DNA of 64,000 bases from Forficula auricularia (taxonomy: Eukaryota; Arthropoda; Insecta; Dermaptera; Forficulidae). The notes below the pieces were generated by a model. The model did no database searches and had not been told where the DNA came from. It saw only the letters and a program-made list of their open reading frames with translations. The stretch lies in assembly GCA_024734495.1 (NCBI GenBank), contig JALMQS010000104.1:1662054-1726053 (forward strand), read 5' to 3'. The position numbers and the translations under genes are program-made. Positions within the stretch are counted from its first letter, which is position 1, and every line of letters begins with the position of its first letter. Of the stretch, positions 10,168 to 20,143 are shown piece after piece.

Positions 10168-11976
10168 TTTTTTTTTTGGCTTTTCGGCCTTTCTAGCCAT
10201 AATCCAATTTACGATACTATTTATTACATTTTTAACCGACTTCAAAAAAGGAGGAGGTTCTCTATTCGACTGATTTTTTTTTGTGTCTATGTTACCTCAT
10301 ATCTCCGCCAATTTTGAACCAATTTTGAAAAAAAAAAATTGCATTGTGTTCAGTCTAGCTTCCGATTAGTCCCGATTTTTTTCATTGGTATTAGACCTTT
10401 TGTGTTAGGTTTGTTCAGGCCTAACTTCTTTGTTTATAAACCGATTTCGATTATTCTTTTTTTATTGGAAAGGGGGTATCTTAGAGATGGTGCCATATTA
10501 ATTTGTTCAAATTCTGATGATATGATCAACCACGAAATAACGTAAATCTCCAATTCTTATGAGCAAATAATCAAAATTATGATAAATAAAATCTTTTATA
10601 AAAAAATCTTATAACATTCATTTAAAACCCGCAAACGTTTCGAGGGAATTTCTATATTTATGAATTGAATTTTATTATCATTTTCTGATTCATTTGTCCG
10701 ACGCTTTCTCTTACGAGATGCATGCAAGGTATTATATTAAGTCACTATTAATAACATCACTAAAAAGAGAAAAATAAAAATAATTTTTATAAAAAAAAAA
10801 TAAAACCGACTTCAAAAAAATTAAATGCAACAAATAAAATAATAATAACTTAAAAATAAAATAAAATACACTAAAAGGTATAAAAATAATTATTATCTTA
10901 TTTAGTTACAACTAAACGACGAAATATTAACATGAAATTACTTTTTGAAGTCGGTGCCAAACAAACTATACCTATAAAGCGAGCGTACCCGCCAAACGTA
11001 CTAAGTAAGACCCGTCGAGTGCGATTCATAAAATGCATATGTTTGGCACCGACTTCAAAAAGTAATTTCATGTTAATACTTCGTCGTTTAGTTATAACTA
11101 AATAAGATATATTATTTTATACCTTTTAGTGTATTTAATTTTTATTTTTAAGTTATTATTATTTTATTTGTTGCATTTAAGTTTTTTGAAGTCGGTTTTA
11201 TTTTTTTTTTTTTTTTTTTTTTTTATAAAAATTATGTTTTGTAAATTTCTCTCTACCTCCTCCTGGGGTCTGGTATTAGCCGGATGCCTCGAGTCGGATT
11301 TGAATCCGGGTCCACTTGGTTAGCTTAATTTACTTTAATGAGATTGATAAATTAATTCATAATCATTTTTTTAATTAATTAGGAAAAACTAAAAAATAAA
11401 TTTATCAAAACAAGTTTGAGATAATAAAAATCAGAAACAATTTTTTTTTTGGCTTTAGAGAACTACTTGCCCATACAGCCAAAAAAAACAATTTAACTTC
11501 CACTTTCCACTTGGTTAGCAGGCTGACATGCTAACCCCTAGCCTACCCGACTTCACTTAAAATTTGTCAATTGTTTTGTATAAATAAATACAATTTTTTT
11601 AGACAAATCGAATTCAAATCAAAGTTAGCCATTGACTCAAACAACCAATCCACAATATATTTTTGAAGTTTATTTATTTTAAATTGTTTTTTTTTTTTTT
11701 TTTTTTACTTTCATTTTTATTATCTCAAACTTGTCTTGATAAATTTATCTTTTAGTTTTTCCTAATTAATTAAAAAAATGATTATTGAATTAATTTATCA
11801 ATCTCATTAGAGTAAATTAAGCTAACCAAGTGGACCCGGGTTCAAATCCGACTCGAGGCATCCGGCTCAAACCTGACCCCGGGGTGAGGTAGAGACAAAT
11901 TTAAAAAATAAATAATTTGTATCGTAAATTGGCTTATGTCTAGAAAGGCCGAAAAGCCAAAAAAAAAGTAAATTTA
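10168..11976. repeat. Inverted pair of SINE copies, one split by insertion
   Basis: A SINE of family 2 is present twice in opposite orientation. The right copy (about 11690..11976) is continuous: A/T-rich body, GACCCGGGTTCAAATCCGAC (B-box-like), CCCCGGGGTGAGGTAGAGAC, and an end block with AGGCCGAAAAGCC. The left copy carries the same blocks inverted, but its end block (10168..10226) is separated from the rest (11240..11455) by about 1 kb of other sequence. The simplest reading is that the foldback element at 10235..11236 inserted into the left SINE. A further tRNA-like 5' half lies at 11507..11560 on the minus strand. Confidence 0.65.
10235..11236. mobile_element. Foldback element with CCGACTTCAAAAA ends
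   Basis: The left boundary is AACCGACTTCAAAAAAGGAG and the right is TTTTTTGAAGTCGGTTTTA, inverted copies of one end motif. Inside, arms of about 170-190 bp (10780..10970 and 11040..11230) form a near-perfect palindrome around ~70 bp of unique sequence; the same end motif recurs at the inner edges of the arms (10945 and 11046). Similar end motifs are common in arthropod repeats. A degenerate relative lies at 22566..22655. No transposase is encoded, so the superfamily is unknown. Confidence 0.6.
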
Positions 11977-12099
11977 ATCAATAAATCAATGCATATGGTA
12001 AATATAAAGTTTGCGAATAATTTATTTATTTATTTATTTTTGAGAATTTTTATTCCCAGTAATCTGAAAACCAATTCAAATATAAAAACTTTTATGGTA

Positions 12100-12595
12100 C
12101 CTATGGGATTAAAAAAAAGAGTCGTGCAATATTTCTATATAACAAATACCTACTGACGTTTCGATCTTGATTAAGATCATCTTCACAGCAGGAATTTTTC
12201 TATATTTGCAACAATACAATCCATAATTCCATTAATATATAATAAAGATATATTCAGAAATGTTTATAAAATACATATAAATATAAATATAAATATACAC
12301 ACATTAAATGTCTAAAAGTCAGTAGGAATTTTTAATAAAGAAAAAATTGAAGCTTCCTGACATCTCTTTAAATATAGATATATTTTTAAGTGAAAATTCT
12401 GTTTGAATTTTTTGTTACAATAAAGGGAAAATGACCTAATAGAGGGGAAATAAGTGACAAATAATCATTTAAATTTTCTAATTATAGGAAATTTTATTTG
12501 TCATGAACATATTAGTGGGTTTTAAAATTAAAGTTTCACTTCTCACCCGTGAGCTTATGTGAATGAGGCTCACACATTTTTTTTTAAATCACATA
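12100..12595 (-). repeat. Penelope-like terminal fragment with hammerhead-like motif
   Basis: On the minus strand 12186..12158 reads GTGAAGA, one base, a six-base-pair stem (GATCTT/AAGATC) and GAAACGTC. This is the same order as the motifs at seven other loci. The following ~300 bp is AT-rich. At 12484..12530 there is a block (TTTGTCATGAACATATTAGT) also found in tandem at 19.1 kb, at 22.05 kb and at 49.4 kb. No coding sequence remains. Assignment to Penelope-like elements rests on the coding remnant at 46.1 kb. Confidence 0.5.
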
Positions 12596-13489
12596 AGGTC
12601 AGGTGGGGTAACTGGGGCCGGGGGCAACTGGGCCAGGGGTCCTGTAATCCCAGAACTTTTTAATTTTACTGCATTTTTTTAGCGAAATTCACTTTTTCAT
12701 ATTGATGGGAAATTTTCAGTGTTTCACAATTAGATAAATTTCTTTAAGTTTTTATATACTTAAGTACTTAGTTAAGTTAATTACTTATTTACCTAGTTAT
12801 GTGCTTACTTCTTACCTAGTTGCCTTACCCAGTTCCTTGAAAATATTGAGACTAAAGTAAGTACTTAATTAAGGCTTTCTTAAGCATAAGGAACTTATTG
12901 AACTTTATTTCAATGGGTAAAATGAAATTATTTTGTTTAGTTGTTTGATTTATGATACTTTTTTTGAATTTTCTGTAATAAAAATCGATTTTAAAAATTA
13001 TACTTGGCGTTTAAACTTATCTACCTTAAAAAATTCAATAGAATAAAAAAAATAGAGGTCTTGGTGCAACTGGGCCAGCCTAGTCAGGGCCCAATTACCC
13101 CGAATCGCTTACATCTTTGATTATTTTTAATCCATATACAAATGAGACTAATTCTACCTACGGCCAGGGCCTTGAGGGATAGGGGAACATGTCCAACTGC
13201 TCAAAAGATGTTAAAAATTAAAAAAACAGCAAATAGGCTGGGCTGGTCCAATTACCCCACAACGCGTTTAACTGGGCCAACCGCAAAACTTTACATTCAA
13301 CTTAAGATAATTCCAAAATTTTGAATAATCAAAAGTTGAAAGTATCATGATTATTTGAAGAAAATTTCATCTTTCAATTAATATAGTCACGAGATCTATA
13401 AATTGTGAGGAAGCTTAGTTATAGCCAAAAATATGGAGTACTATCCTTGGGAAAACAAAAGAAGCTGACCTAGTTACCCCACCTGACCT
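12596..13489. mobile_element. TA-flanked inverted-repeat DNA element
   Basis: 894 bp bounded by AGGTCAGGTGGGGTAACTGG on the left and GTTACCCCACCTGACCT on the right, inverted copies, with TA directly outside both ends (12594..12595 and 13490..13491). Internal copies of the same theme (AACTGGGCCA near 12630, 13070 and 13270; CAATTACCCC near 13090 and 13249) look like repeated protein-binding sites. No transposase frame is visible; the 60-codon frame at 13142 is not convincing. TA duplication and terminal repeats fit a non-autonomous Tc1/mariner-like element. Confidence 0.75.
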
Positions 13490-13934
13490 TACCTAAAATG
13501 AAAAAATAGCTAAAAAATCTTTTTAATCAAATAAAAACTTCTAAAAAATAATTTTTACCTTGGTTAAGTATTCTTGTTAGTCTTAAAGATGTGTGTTCAA
13601 TTAAAAATTTAATCAAATTTGTTAGATTTTCTTTTACCTATTTTGAAGAAAAAAAAATATTGTTAAAATTGTCAGTCCTAATCTCTGATATTAGTCAAAA
13701 CCTCTATATATTCAATAGTTCATAAATATTGGTCAAATGGTCTTGGCAGAAAATCAATTACGCACATATCGGACGCGCACACAAATGATTTTTTGCTTAG
13801 GAAGACCTTGAAACGTAACATCTGTGGCAAAATTGAGAGAGAGGGTTTTTTTTCATTAATACCAGATTTTCATTTCTACAGATAAAAATTCAATTTCTAT
13901 TTGTTGTGTAGTAATAGGAATAAAGTAGTAATCG
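13490..13934. other. Unannotated AT-rich DNA
   Basis: No gene, repeat end or RNA recognised. Confidence 0.5.
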
Positions 13935-14058
13935 AAGGAGACAATAAAAGAGTGTGTCTTCTTTTGGAATTATAAATTTTTAATTTATTTATAACGAGAC
14001 TATTAAAAATTTATAATTCCAGTAGAAGACACACTCTTTTATTGTCTCCTTCGATTTA
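13935..14058. repeat. Palindrome with GAAGGAGACAATAAAAGA arms
   Basis: Arms of about 50 bp (13935..13990 and 14006..14058) are inverted copies around a ~20-bp centre. The outer ends (TCGAAGGAGACAATAAAAGA) match those of the 42974..43155 element, which carries a clear hammerhead-like motif in its interior; here that interior is deleted. Confidence 0.65.
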
Positions 14059-14097
14059 TAAAAATTCTACTACTCTACTCGCTACTCTCGGCAATAA

Positions 14098-14805
14098 AAA
14101 TAAGCTGACGTGTTCTGACCGCCCCCCCCCCACCCCCCTTAATTTTGGGTCGATATGTACCAAAATCTATTCAGCTCTTAATCTCACTGAACCAAAACTA
14201 CGTGTGAAATTTGGTTTCGATATTCACACTTGTTTTTGAGCTAGCAAACAAAATTTGGTTGAGTTTGGTAAATGGCCAGGATTTTTATTTTTTGACCCTA
14301 CGCCCCCCCCCCCTCCATTTTGGGCGGTTAGTTTTTTGCATTTTTAGACTTCTGGGGTCCCACTGATTATGTATACAAAATTTGGTTGAGTTTGCTGAAA
14401 TGGCCTAGATTTTTAATTTTAACCCCCCCTCCACCCCCCTTAATTTTGTGTCGATATGAACCAAAATCTAATCAGCTCTTAATCTCACTGAACCAAAACT
14501 ACGTGTGAAATTTGGTTTCGATATTCACACTAGTTTTTGAGCTAGCTCATCCACAAAATTTGGTAACGCACAGACTAACTAACTAACTAACTAACTAACA
14601 GACATTTTGACAAAAAAATTATTATCTTGAAAAATATAATTTTTTTCGATGTTCACTTTTTAAAGCTTTTTTGTAGAGCGAAATGCCATGGTTTCGCTCA
14701 ATTTTTTTAATCGAAATAGTTTGAGCCGTTTTTGAGATATTTCGAAAAAAAGAAGGAAAAAAACAACTTTTTTCATGCACGATTACAATAATTGACCATA
14801 CCAAA
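14098..14805 (-). repeat. Family A repeat, inverted, internally deleted at one end
   Basis: The copy starts with AATAAGCTGACGTGTTCTGA and jumps straight to a C-tract and the internal landmarks, so the terminal ACTTTACCATACA block is lost on this side. The other landmarks follow in mirrored order to CACGATTACAATAATTGACC at about 14800. Confidence 0.7.
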
Positions 14806-15282
14806 ACTTTCAATTTAAAATAGTAATCATTTATTTTAACTAAAAAATATTTCTTGAAATGATTAGGTGGCCCTGGGGGAACTTTTTGAAGATGTAATTC
14901 AGTATGAACAACACTAATTCTGAGTTAGAATTTTATTATGTCAGCGGCGTTTATAGGTGGACAATTTGTACAACGCTTTTTTTTAGTAAGTAGAAATTTT
15001 CGTTGGCGACTTGAGAATTGAGATTTCGGAGAATTGTGAAAAAAGTCCAGAAAACCTAAAAAACTCAAATTTACTCCATACTCCATACCTACAGGTACCT
15101 ATACTTGTTATTAAGAAAAGGTAATAAATTTAATACAATCCCCTTTGGAGCTATATCATTGTAGACAAGTTTTCAAAAAATTTAGTTTATAGACCAAGAG
15201 CCCACGACGGCCAGACCTTCGTTATTTTATAAAAGCTGAAAGTTTTTCTGTGCATGTCCCCTATACAGGTGAGAACGACCAG
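14806..15282. other. Unannotated DNA
   Basis: No feature recognised apart from generic AT-rich sequence. Confidence 0.45.
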
Positions 15283-16000
15283 CGACTATAGAGTTTGGGT
15301 TGTGGTTACTTTGGCAGGTAACAGGTAATAAAGGTGTATAAAATAGTACTTTAAATTCGTTAAAGTATAAAGCTCAATTTTTTTATATTTTCTTCGGGAT
15401 AACTTTAGAAATCTCGTCATCCATTGCCGGACACTTATGACAGTTGCTACCCCCTGCCAGACACCCCTAAACTTTAAGAAACTCAAGCTTGAGTGGTTTG
15501 CCATAAAAGAATTTAGTCTTTTTGATTTTAAGTCGATTCTTCCACGTTTTCAGTAGAAGTTGTCATTAATAGTCAAAACAACAAAAATGGAATGCAATAA
15601 GGTTATTCCTCTAGTATTAGATAAGAATCGATGGTTATTTTTGATTTTAAGTCGATTCCTCCATGTCTTCACCAATGGTTATCAATAATAACCGAAATGT
15701 CAAAAATCTATGTAAAAACCATTAAAACTGTCCGCCTATTGAGGTAACATTTTTTTATAGGTCGCCAAGTAACATATATAAAATTTATCTTTTATATTAT
15801 AACGAAAGTATAATTATAATTTATTAAAGTTTAGGGGTGTCTGGCAGGGGTAGCAACTGTCATAAGTGTCCGGCAATGGATGACGAGATTTCTAAAGTTA
15901 TCCCGAAGAAAATATAGAAAAATTGAGCTTTATACTTTAACAAATTTAAAGTACTATTTTATACACCTTTATTACCTGTTACCTGCCATAGTAACCACAA
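15283..16000. repeat. Palindromic element with internal satellite units, cut by gap
   Basis: Arms of about 180 bp at 15283..15480 and 15823..16000 are inverted copies, sharing CGTCATCCATTGCCGGACAC and GGGGTGTCTGGCAGGGG on opposite strands. Between them, 15520..15720 holds about one and a half inverted units of the 118-bp satellite that forms the array at 35.4-36.6 kb. The right arm ends exactly at the first assembly gap. No coding sequence. Confidence 0.8.
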
Positions 16001-16100
16001 NNNNNNNNNNNNNNNNNNNNNNNNNNNNNNNNNNNNNNNNNNNNNNNNNNNNNNNNNNNNNNNNNNNNNNNNNNNNNNNNNNNNNNNNNNNNNNNNNNNN
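16001..16100. other. Assembly gap (100 N)
   Basis: Exactly 100 N, a conventional scaffold gap of unknown real length. It begins where the right arm of a long palindrome ends, a structure that commonly breaks assemblies. Confidence 0.99.
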
Positions 16101-16489
16101 GTATTGTGACGTCACACGATTAATTTTATTATTTATTTGAAAAAAAAAAATTATTTTTGTTAAAAAATTGCTTGCTTAAAATTTTTTATTTTACCAACTT
16201 ATGGCAAATGCCGGAATGGTTAATACGTCGTTTACTCCTGGTATCGGGGTTTTGCGCGACATTTTTAAATTACATTTTGTCTTTTGTTGGAAATCTAAGG
16301 TCATGTTATTTGTTAATAGGTATACATTTCTATATTTTTTTTTTTTTTTTTTTTTATTTGTTAAATTGTTGTAGTTGATTTGTATTGATGTTTGATAATT
16401 TGTTGTAATTAAATTGTATTGATGTTTGGAGGACCTAGACTCTGAGGACTATTCCATTTACTAAGCTCTTTGCTGAGACTAACTGGTTA
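16101..16489. other. Unannotated AT-rich DNA after the gap
   Basis: Contains a short poly-T run (~16335..16355) and no recognisable feature. The 73-codon frame at 16157..16378 reads partly through that run and is not credible. Confidence 0.45.
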
Positions 16490-16765
16490 GGAGTGGAACA
16501 CACGTCTCTTCTAACCACTGTAATTAGTCTATAGTAAAAGTTGCAAAATGGCAATTTGAGTTGTCAATATATATTTATGTGGTAGTGGAAAGCTGCTTGC
16601 CATTAGTAAATAGAAACCATTTCTATTCACTCGCACTTGCCACTCTACTAATACTAACCACTTATATTGGGTGTTTACACGACATAGAATTAGTGCGAGT
16701 GGTTAGTACTAATATTTAGTAGGTAATAAGCCCGTGTAAACTAGCCTTAAGATTAGTCACAAATG
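16490..16765. repeat. Small inverted-repeat element
   Basis: The segment CACTCGCACTTGCCACTC (about 16630) is partly inverted at ATTAGTGCGAGTGGTTAGTA (about 16688). GGGTGTTTACACGAC and CCCGTGTAAACTAGCCTTAA lie close by as mirrored motifs. Probably a decayed MITE; boundaries are uncertain. Confidence 0.4.
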
Positions 16766-17022
16766 AATCGGTCATTTCGAAAAGGGGTCATCTTCATTTT
16801 TTCAAATTTTTCAGGTGAAACAAAAAACTGTTAATCGGCCATGTATTCTTAGTTACTTAATAGCGTACTATTTTTTATGTTAATAAGGGATCATCTCTTA
16901 TAAAGGGTGTTTTTTTAGAGGTTCCCAACTTTAAATTAAAATAAAACAAAGAAAAATATTTTTAACATCAAAGAAACTGACTTTATTGGAAAGATAATTT
17001 TATGCCATTAATGTTTGAATAT

Positions 17023-17153
17023 GATTATAGATGGCGCAATCTGGATTTCCAATTTTTTTACACTTTTCGCAGCAATTGCGGCCGTATTTCGCCAATAACT
17101 CTCTGAATGTTGTCTTCCAAGTGTTCAATCGTCTCTGGTTTATTGACGTAGAG
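17023..17153 (-). pseudogene. Tc1/mariner-type transposase C-terminus, left arm
   Basis: On the minus strand the frame reads YVNKPETIEHLEDNIQRVIG, then EIRPQLLRKV, a premature stop, KNWKSRL and a final stop. This is the mirror copy of the frame at 17545..17733. The order NKP.TIE.L..NI...I.EI.P..L.KV..NW..R is typical of the C-terminal region of insect mariner-like transposases. The catalytic DDE/D domain is absent. Confidence 0.65.
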
Positions 17154-17178
17154 TGAAGATAAACCACATTTTTGTCCG

Positions 17179-17535
17179 CCTCCGTGGTGTAATGGTCAGA
17201 GTAACTGACTGGCAACCCGGAGGTCTCGGGTTCGATTCCCGGCTATACCCAGACATTTTTTCTGTAAGTATAGGGTCTGGTAATAAAAATTAAGTGGGAG
17301 ATAAATTTAACCGAATTTATCGCGCGGAGAATTTACCACTGCTCGAAGCCCCTAAAACCTTAGTAAATTGAATATTGAATTGTATCTAAGTTTCTGAGAT
17401 TGGCTCGTGATCCCGGCTTCTTTTCCTTCTGCTCTGTTCTTTTCACGATGGAGGGGCCGCCCATACAGGCCTTTAGGGGATCCACCTTCTGGTGTATCTC
17501 CTTCTCACATCAATATCATTAAAAAAAAAAAAAAA
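17179..17535 (+). repeat. tRNA-derived SINE (family 1), full-length copy
   Basis: The tRNA-like head has A-box TGGTGTAATGGTCAG and a perfect B-box GGTTCGATTCC within about 75 bp. A body of about 190 bp with CTGCTCGAAGCCCCTAAAAC follows, then a 3' tail with TTCACGATGGAGGG, AGGCCTTTAGGGG and TCTGGTGTATCTCCTTCTCA before a run of 15 A. The tail is closely similar to the 3' end of the LINE at 56355..56445, suggesting mobilisation by that LINE family. It sits at the dyad of the mariner-like palindrome; no target duplication is evident. Confidence 0.85.
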
Positions 17536-17544
17536 CATGTCAAA

Positions 17545-17733
17545 TCACTTGTCTACGCCGATAAACCAGAGACGATTGAAAACTTGGAACACAACATTCG
17601 GCGAATTATTGGCGAAATACGGCCCCAATTGCTGCGAAAAGTGGGTGAAAATTGGAAATCCAGATTGCCCCAAGTTTTCTACGTACACGCCAGCCGCGGC
17701 GGGCACATGACCCAAACCATATTCAAACATTAA
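17545..17733 (+). pseudogene. Tc1/mariner-type transposase C-terminus, right arm
   Basis: The frame reads KSLVYADKPETIENLEHNI, then RRIIGEIRPQLLRKVGENWK and a tail with SRGGH. VYADKP.TI..L..NI...I.EI.P, an NW..R segment and a terminal SRGGH are characteristic of the C-terminus of insect Tc1/mariner transposases; the catalytic domain is missing. The longer open frame from 17407 runs back through the SINE tail and is chimeric. Compared with the left arm this copy lacks the internal stop. Confidence 0.7.
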
Positions 17734-17841
17734 TGGCATAAAATTATCTTTTCAATAAAGCCAGTTTCATTGATATTAAAAATATGTTTCTTTGTTTTAT
17801 TTTAATTTAAAGTTATGACCCTATTAAAAAAACACCCTTTA

Positions 17842-18188
17842 TAAAAAAATCCGTTTAATTTTTTTTTAAACAGAGGGAGGTCGCCCAGAATTTTTTTTCC
17901 TTAGAGGAGATGTCAACTTTTCAAAATTTACAAGGTTTATTAAAGGAGAATCCATTTTTTTTTAAGAAACTTTATTTTGACAAAGAAAAATAATAAAAAA
18001 AAAAAATAAATAAAATTACAAATAAAAAGATATTTAAAATTCTTCAGCAGCTGTTGTGCATTTATCGATTTCCTGTCAGAAATGTTTATTTTCTTGAGGG
18101 ATGTATTGATTAGTTTTTTGATATTCTGACTTTACTTAGCTTCTTTAGGTGTCTAAAGATGACTCGTTTTCAAATGTAATACCTACAT
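17842..18188. other. Unannotated AT-rich DNA
   Basis: Poly-A-rich stretch near 17990..18030; nothing else recognised. The final 8 bases (ACCTACAT) are the target duplication of the MITE that follows. Confidence 0.5.
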
Positions 18189-18353
18189 CGAGGGGTGAAC
18201 CGCGATTGAAATTAGGTGTACACCTTCTTTGAAATTATGTGGAATTATTTTCTAATTCATTAGATATTGCCCCTTCATCTATTATCTTCTACTTGGAAAT
18301 GAAAATGAAGTGGAAGTAGGTGTACACTATATTAGGACGCGGTTCACCCATGG
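18189..18353. mobile_element. MITE with CGAGGGGTGAACCGCG ends and 8-bp TSD
   Basis: A 165-bp element. Its left end CGAGGGGTGAACCGCG is mirrored by CGCGGTTCACCCATGG on the right (last bases diverged), and GGTGTACAC is mirrored inside. ACCTACAT is repeated exactly on both sides (18181..18188 and 18354..18361). A second copy at 55907..56072 also has an exact 8-bp duplication. An 8-bp duplication fits hAT or P-like elements, but the CGAGGG terminus is not the usual CA start, so the superfamily is open. Confidence 0.85.
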
Positions 18354-18361
18354 ACCTACAT

Positions 18362-19099
18362 GAATGTACATACTAAGGGACAAAAAACAATTGAGTGTCC
18401 CCTTTTCAAAATCACCGATTTAAATATTTGAACAATGCATTTCTATTCAACCTTTTGATTGTTTATCCCCTCGTGAGGAAAATCCTATGAATAATTTAAT
18501 ACAATAATAAGGAGCTTGCTTACTGGTGAAAGGATTTTAAAATGATAATTACTTACGCTCTAGTTTGGATATCTATGTATTTCAAAACAAAATAATCAAT
18601 TAATCTAGTCAAGATACAAATAAATAAATAAATGAACAGCGAGCCATTAAAAAAACCTGGGATCGTAGCTAGATTTATAATTTTTTTTTTGCGTTCTTGT
18701 GGTTTAGTAAACGATCCATTATGACCTCGTTTTAAGCCATTTGTCATCTCTTCTCAGATATTCAAAAAAGAGCCATTTGCTTGTATTTTATTGCCGTCTT
18801 TTGCCAAATCAATGAAATTGTTCTGTTTGTTTTTTTCCCAAGTACTTTACTATACTAAGCTATGAAGTTTGTTTTCCACATCTGAAGAGAAAACTGATTT
18901 TTTTCTAAATTATAATTAATATTTAAATTAATTAATTTTTCAAGTCTAAGTAATGGTTTGGTTTATAAGAAAACGTTAAGATGAATTCATTATACACGCA
19001 ATTCTCAAACTTGGGATTAGAGCGTATCAACAACAAAAATTCCTATTCTTATCTATCTATACTTAATAATAATCAGCTTGCGCGACGACGCCGACGTGA
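18362..19099. other. Unannotated AT-rich DNA
   Basis: No element end, RNA or gene seen. The frame at 18553..18747 on the minus strand resembles nothing known. Confidence 0.5.
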
Positions 19100-19239
19100 T
19101 TTTTTTAACCCATTAATAGTTAATGACAAATAAAATTTATTAAAATTAGAAAATTTAAATGATTATTTTAAAACCCACTAATAGTTCATGACAAATAAAA
19201 TTGATTAAAATTGGGAAATTTAAATTATTAATTTAAAAT
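19100..19239. repeat. Two-unit tandem repeat at an element boundary
   Basis: Two units of about 70 bp, each with CACTAATAGTTCATGACAAA or a close variant followed by TAAAATTTATTAAAATT. The block recurs singly at about 12.5, 22.05 and 49.4 kb, always near an inverted-repeat or hammerhead-like locus, so it probably marks the outer edge of that element group. Confidence 0.6.
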
Positions 19240-19431
19240 TATTATTGTTCAGTTCCATAATCACTACTAGATATAACAAATCAGAGGAAAAAAGAAAACA
19301 ATCAAACTCGGTGTTAAATTATACGACCAATCGCAACTTTTCGCTAATTTATTGTAGCTTCATCAGGCTCTTGATCAAATTACTTTCAAACACTTTGTCA
19401 TTCAATTATGTCTTGCCATTAGAATACTATA

Positions 19432-19781
19432 CCGTAGAATCTCGATAATCCGGCACACTTGGGGATCTGCCAATGCCGAATTACCGATTTTGCCAGATTA
19501 TTGTGGTTTTATTAAAAAAAACCTACTTGAACAAGGAAATATGTCAGTAATAACAATTTAAACAGCAAAAACGTGTACTTTATTTACAAACTAAACAGTA
19601 AATGAGTATTTCACTTCAAATAAGTCTTTATGGGCACTTTGGCTGAAATTTCAATGTTCAATCAGCGAGCGTGTTGCCAACTGTGCCCTGAACAAGCTCT
19701 AAATCTTTCGAATTTCGTTAAAAAATTGATTTCTGACGCATGCTAGACAATTGAGTCTGCCGGACTATCGAGGTTCTACTG
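19432..19781. mobile_element. pogo/Tigger-like MITE
   Basis: A 350-bp element with ends CCGTAGAATCTCGATAATCC and its mirrored counterpart ending GGTTCTACTG; 21 of the first 24 positions agree between the two ends. TA flanks both sides (19430..19431 and 19782..19783). The CAGTAGAACCTCGATA-type end is the signature of pogo/Tigger elements. No transposase remains. It interrupts the left arm of the surrounding palindrome, whose uninterrupted counterpart is at 21840..21910, so it inserted after that palindrome formed. Confidence 0.85.
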
Positions 19782-20143
19782 TATATTACAATCAGAATAC
19801 AACTAGTTGAAAGAGTACGGTTGGTCTGTCGGGTTTGATTGTTACTCTAGACAAATATTTGTGTTTTACAGGGTGGAGCATAAAGATCTCCTCACATTTT
19901 GAAGAGGTATAAAAAATAAAAAATATAACTAGAAAAAACTGAATACCTATATTTTTGAAAAGAATATAAAATATTTTTTTGAAGCTTTGCTTCTTAAAGC
20001 GCGCTGGGCATGGCCTAAATTGGAAAAAAGCGACCCCCGTAAGATTCCCACCCCGCACGATTCTGGGCTGCTGGTAGGGGAAGTGAGAGAGGGCGGGTGA
20101 AGGGTAGGCCAGGTCAAGCGCGAGAGAGCACAATAACAAAGGG

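Larger units (their letters stand above)
16903..17839. mobile_element. Palindromic mariner-like derivative with SINE at the centre
   Basis: Both ends carry the inverted repeat AAAGGGTGTTTTTTTA (16903 onward and ending at 17839), flanked by TA at 16901..16902 and 17840..17841. Both arms are the same 3' part of one transposon, pointing outward, each with the C-terminal end of a transposase frame. A SINE occupies the centre (17179..17535). The TA target and terminal repeats fit Tc1/mariner. Neither arm has the catalytic part of the transposase, so the unit could move only in trans. Confidence 0.75.

Noticed and set aside
17180..17252. Candidate tRNA gene (perfect B box)
   Set aside because: The same head occurs at 22.76-23.10 kb with an identical body and an A-rich tail, so this is a SINE head rather than a tRNA gene.
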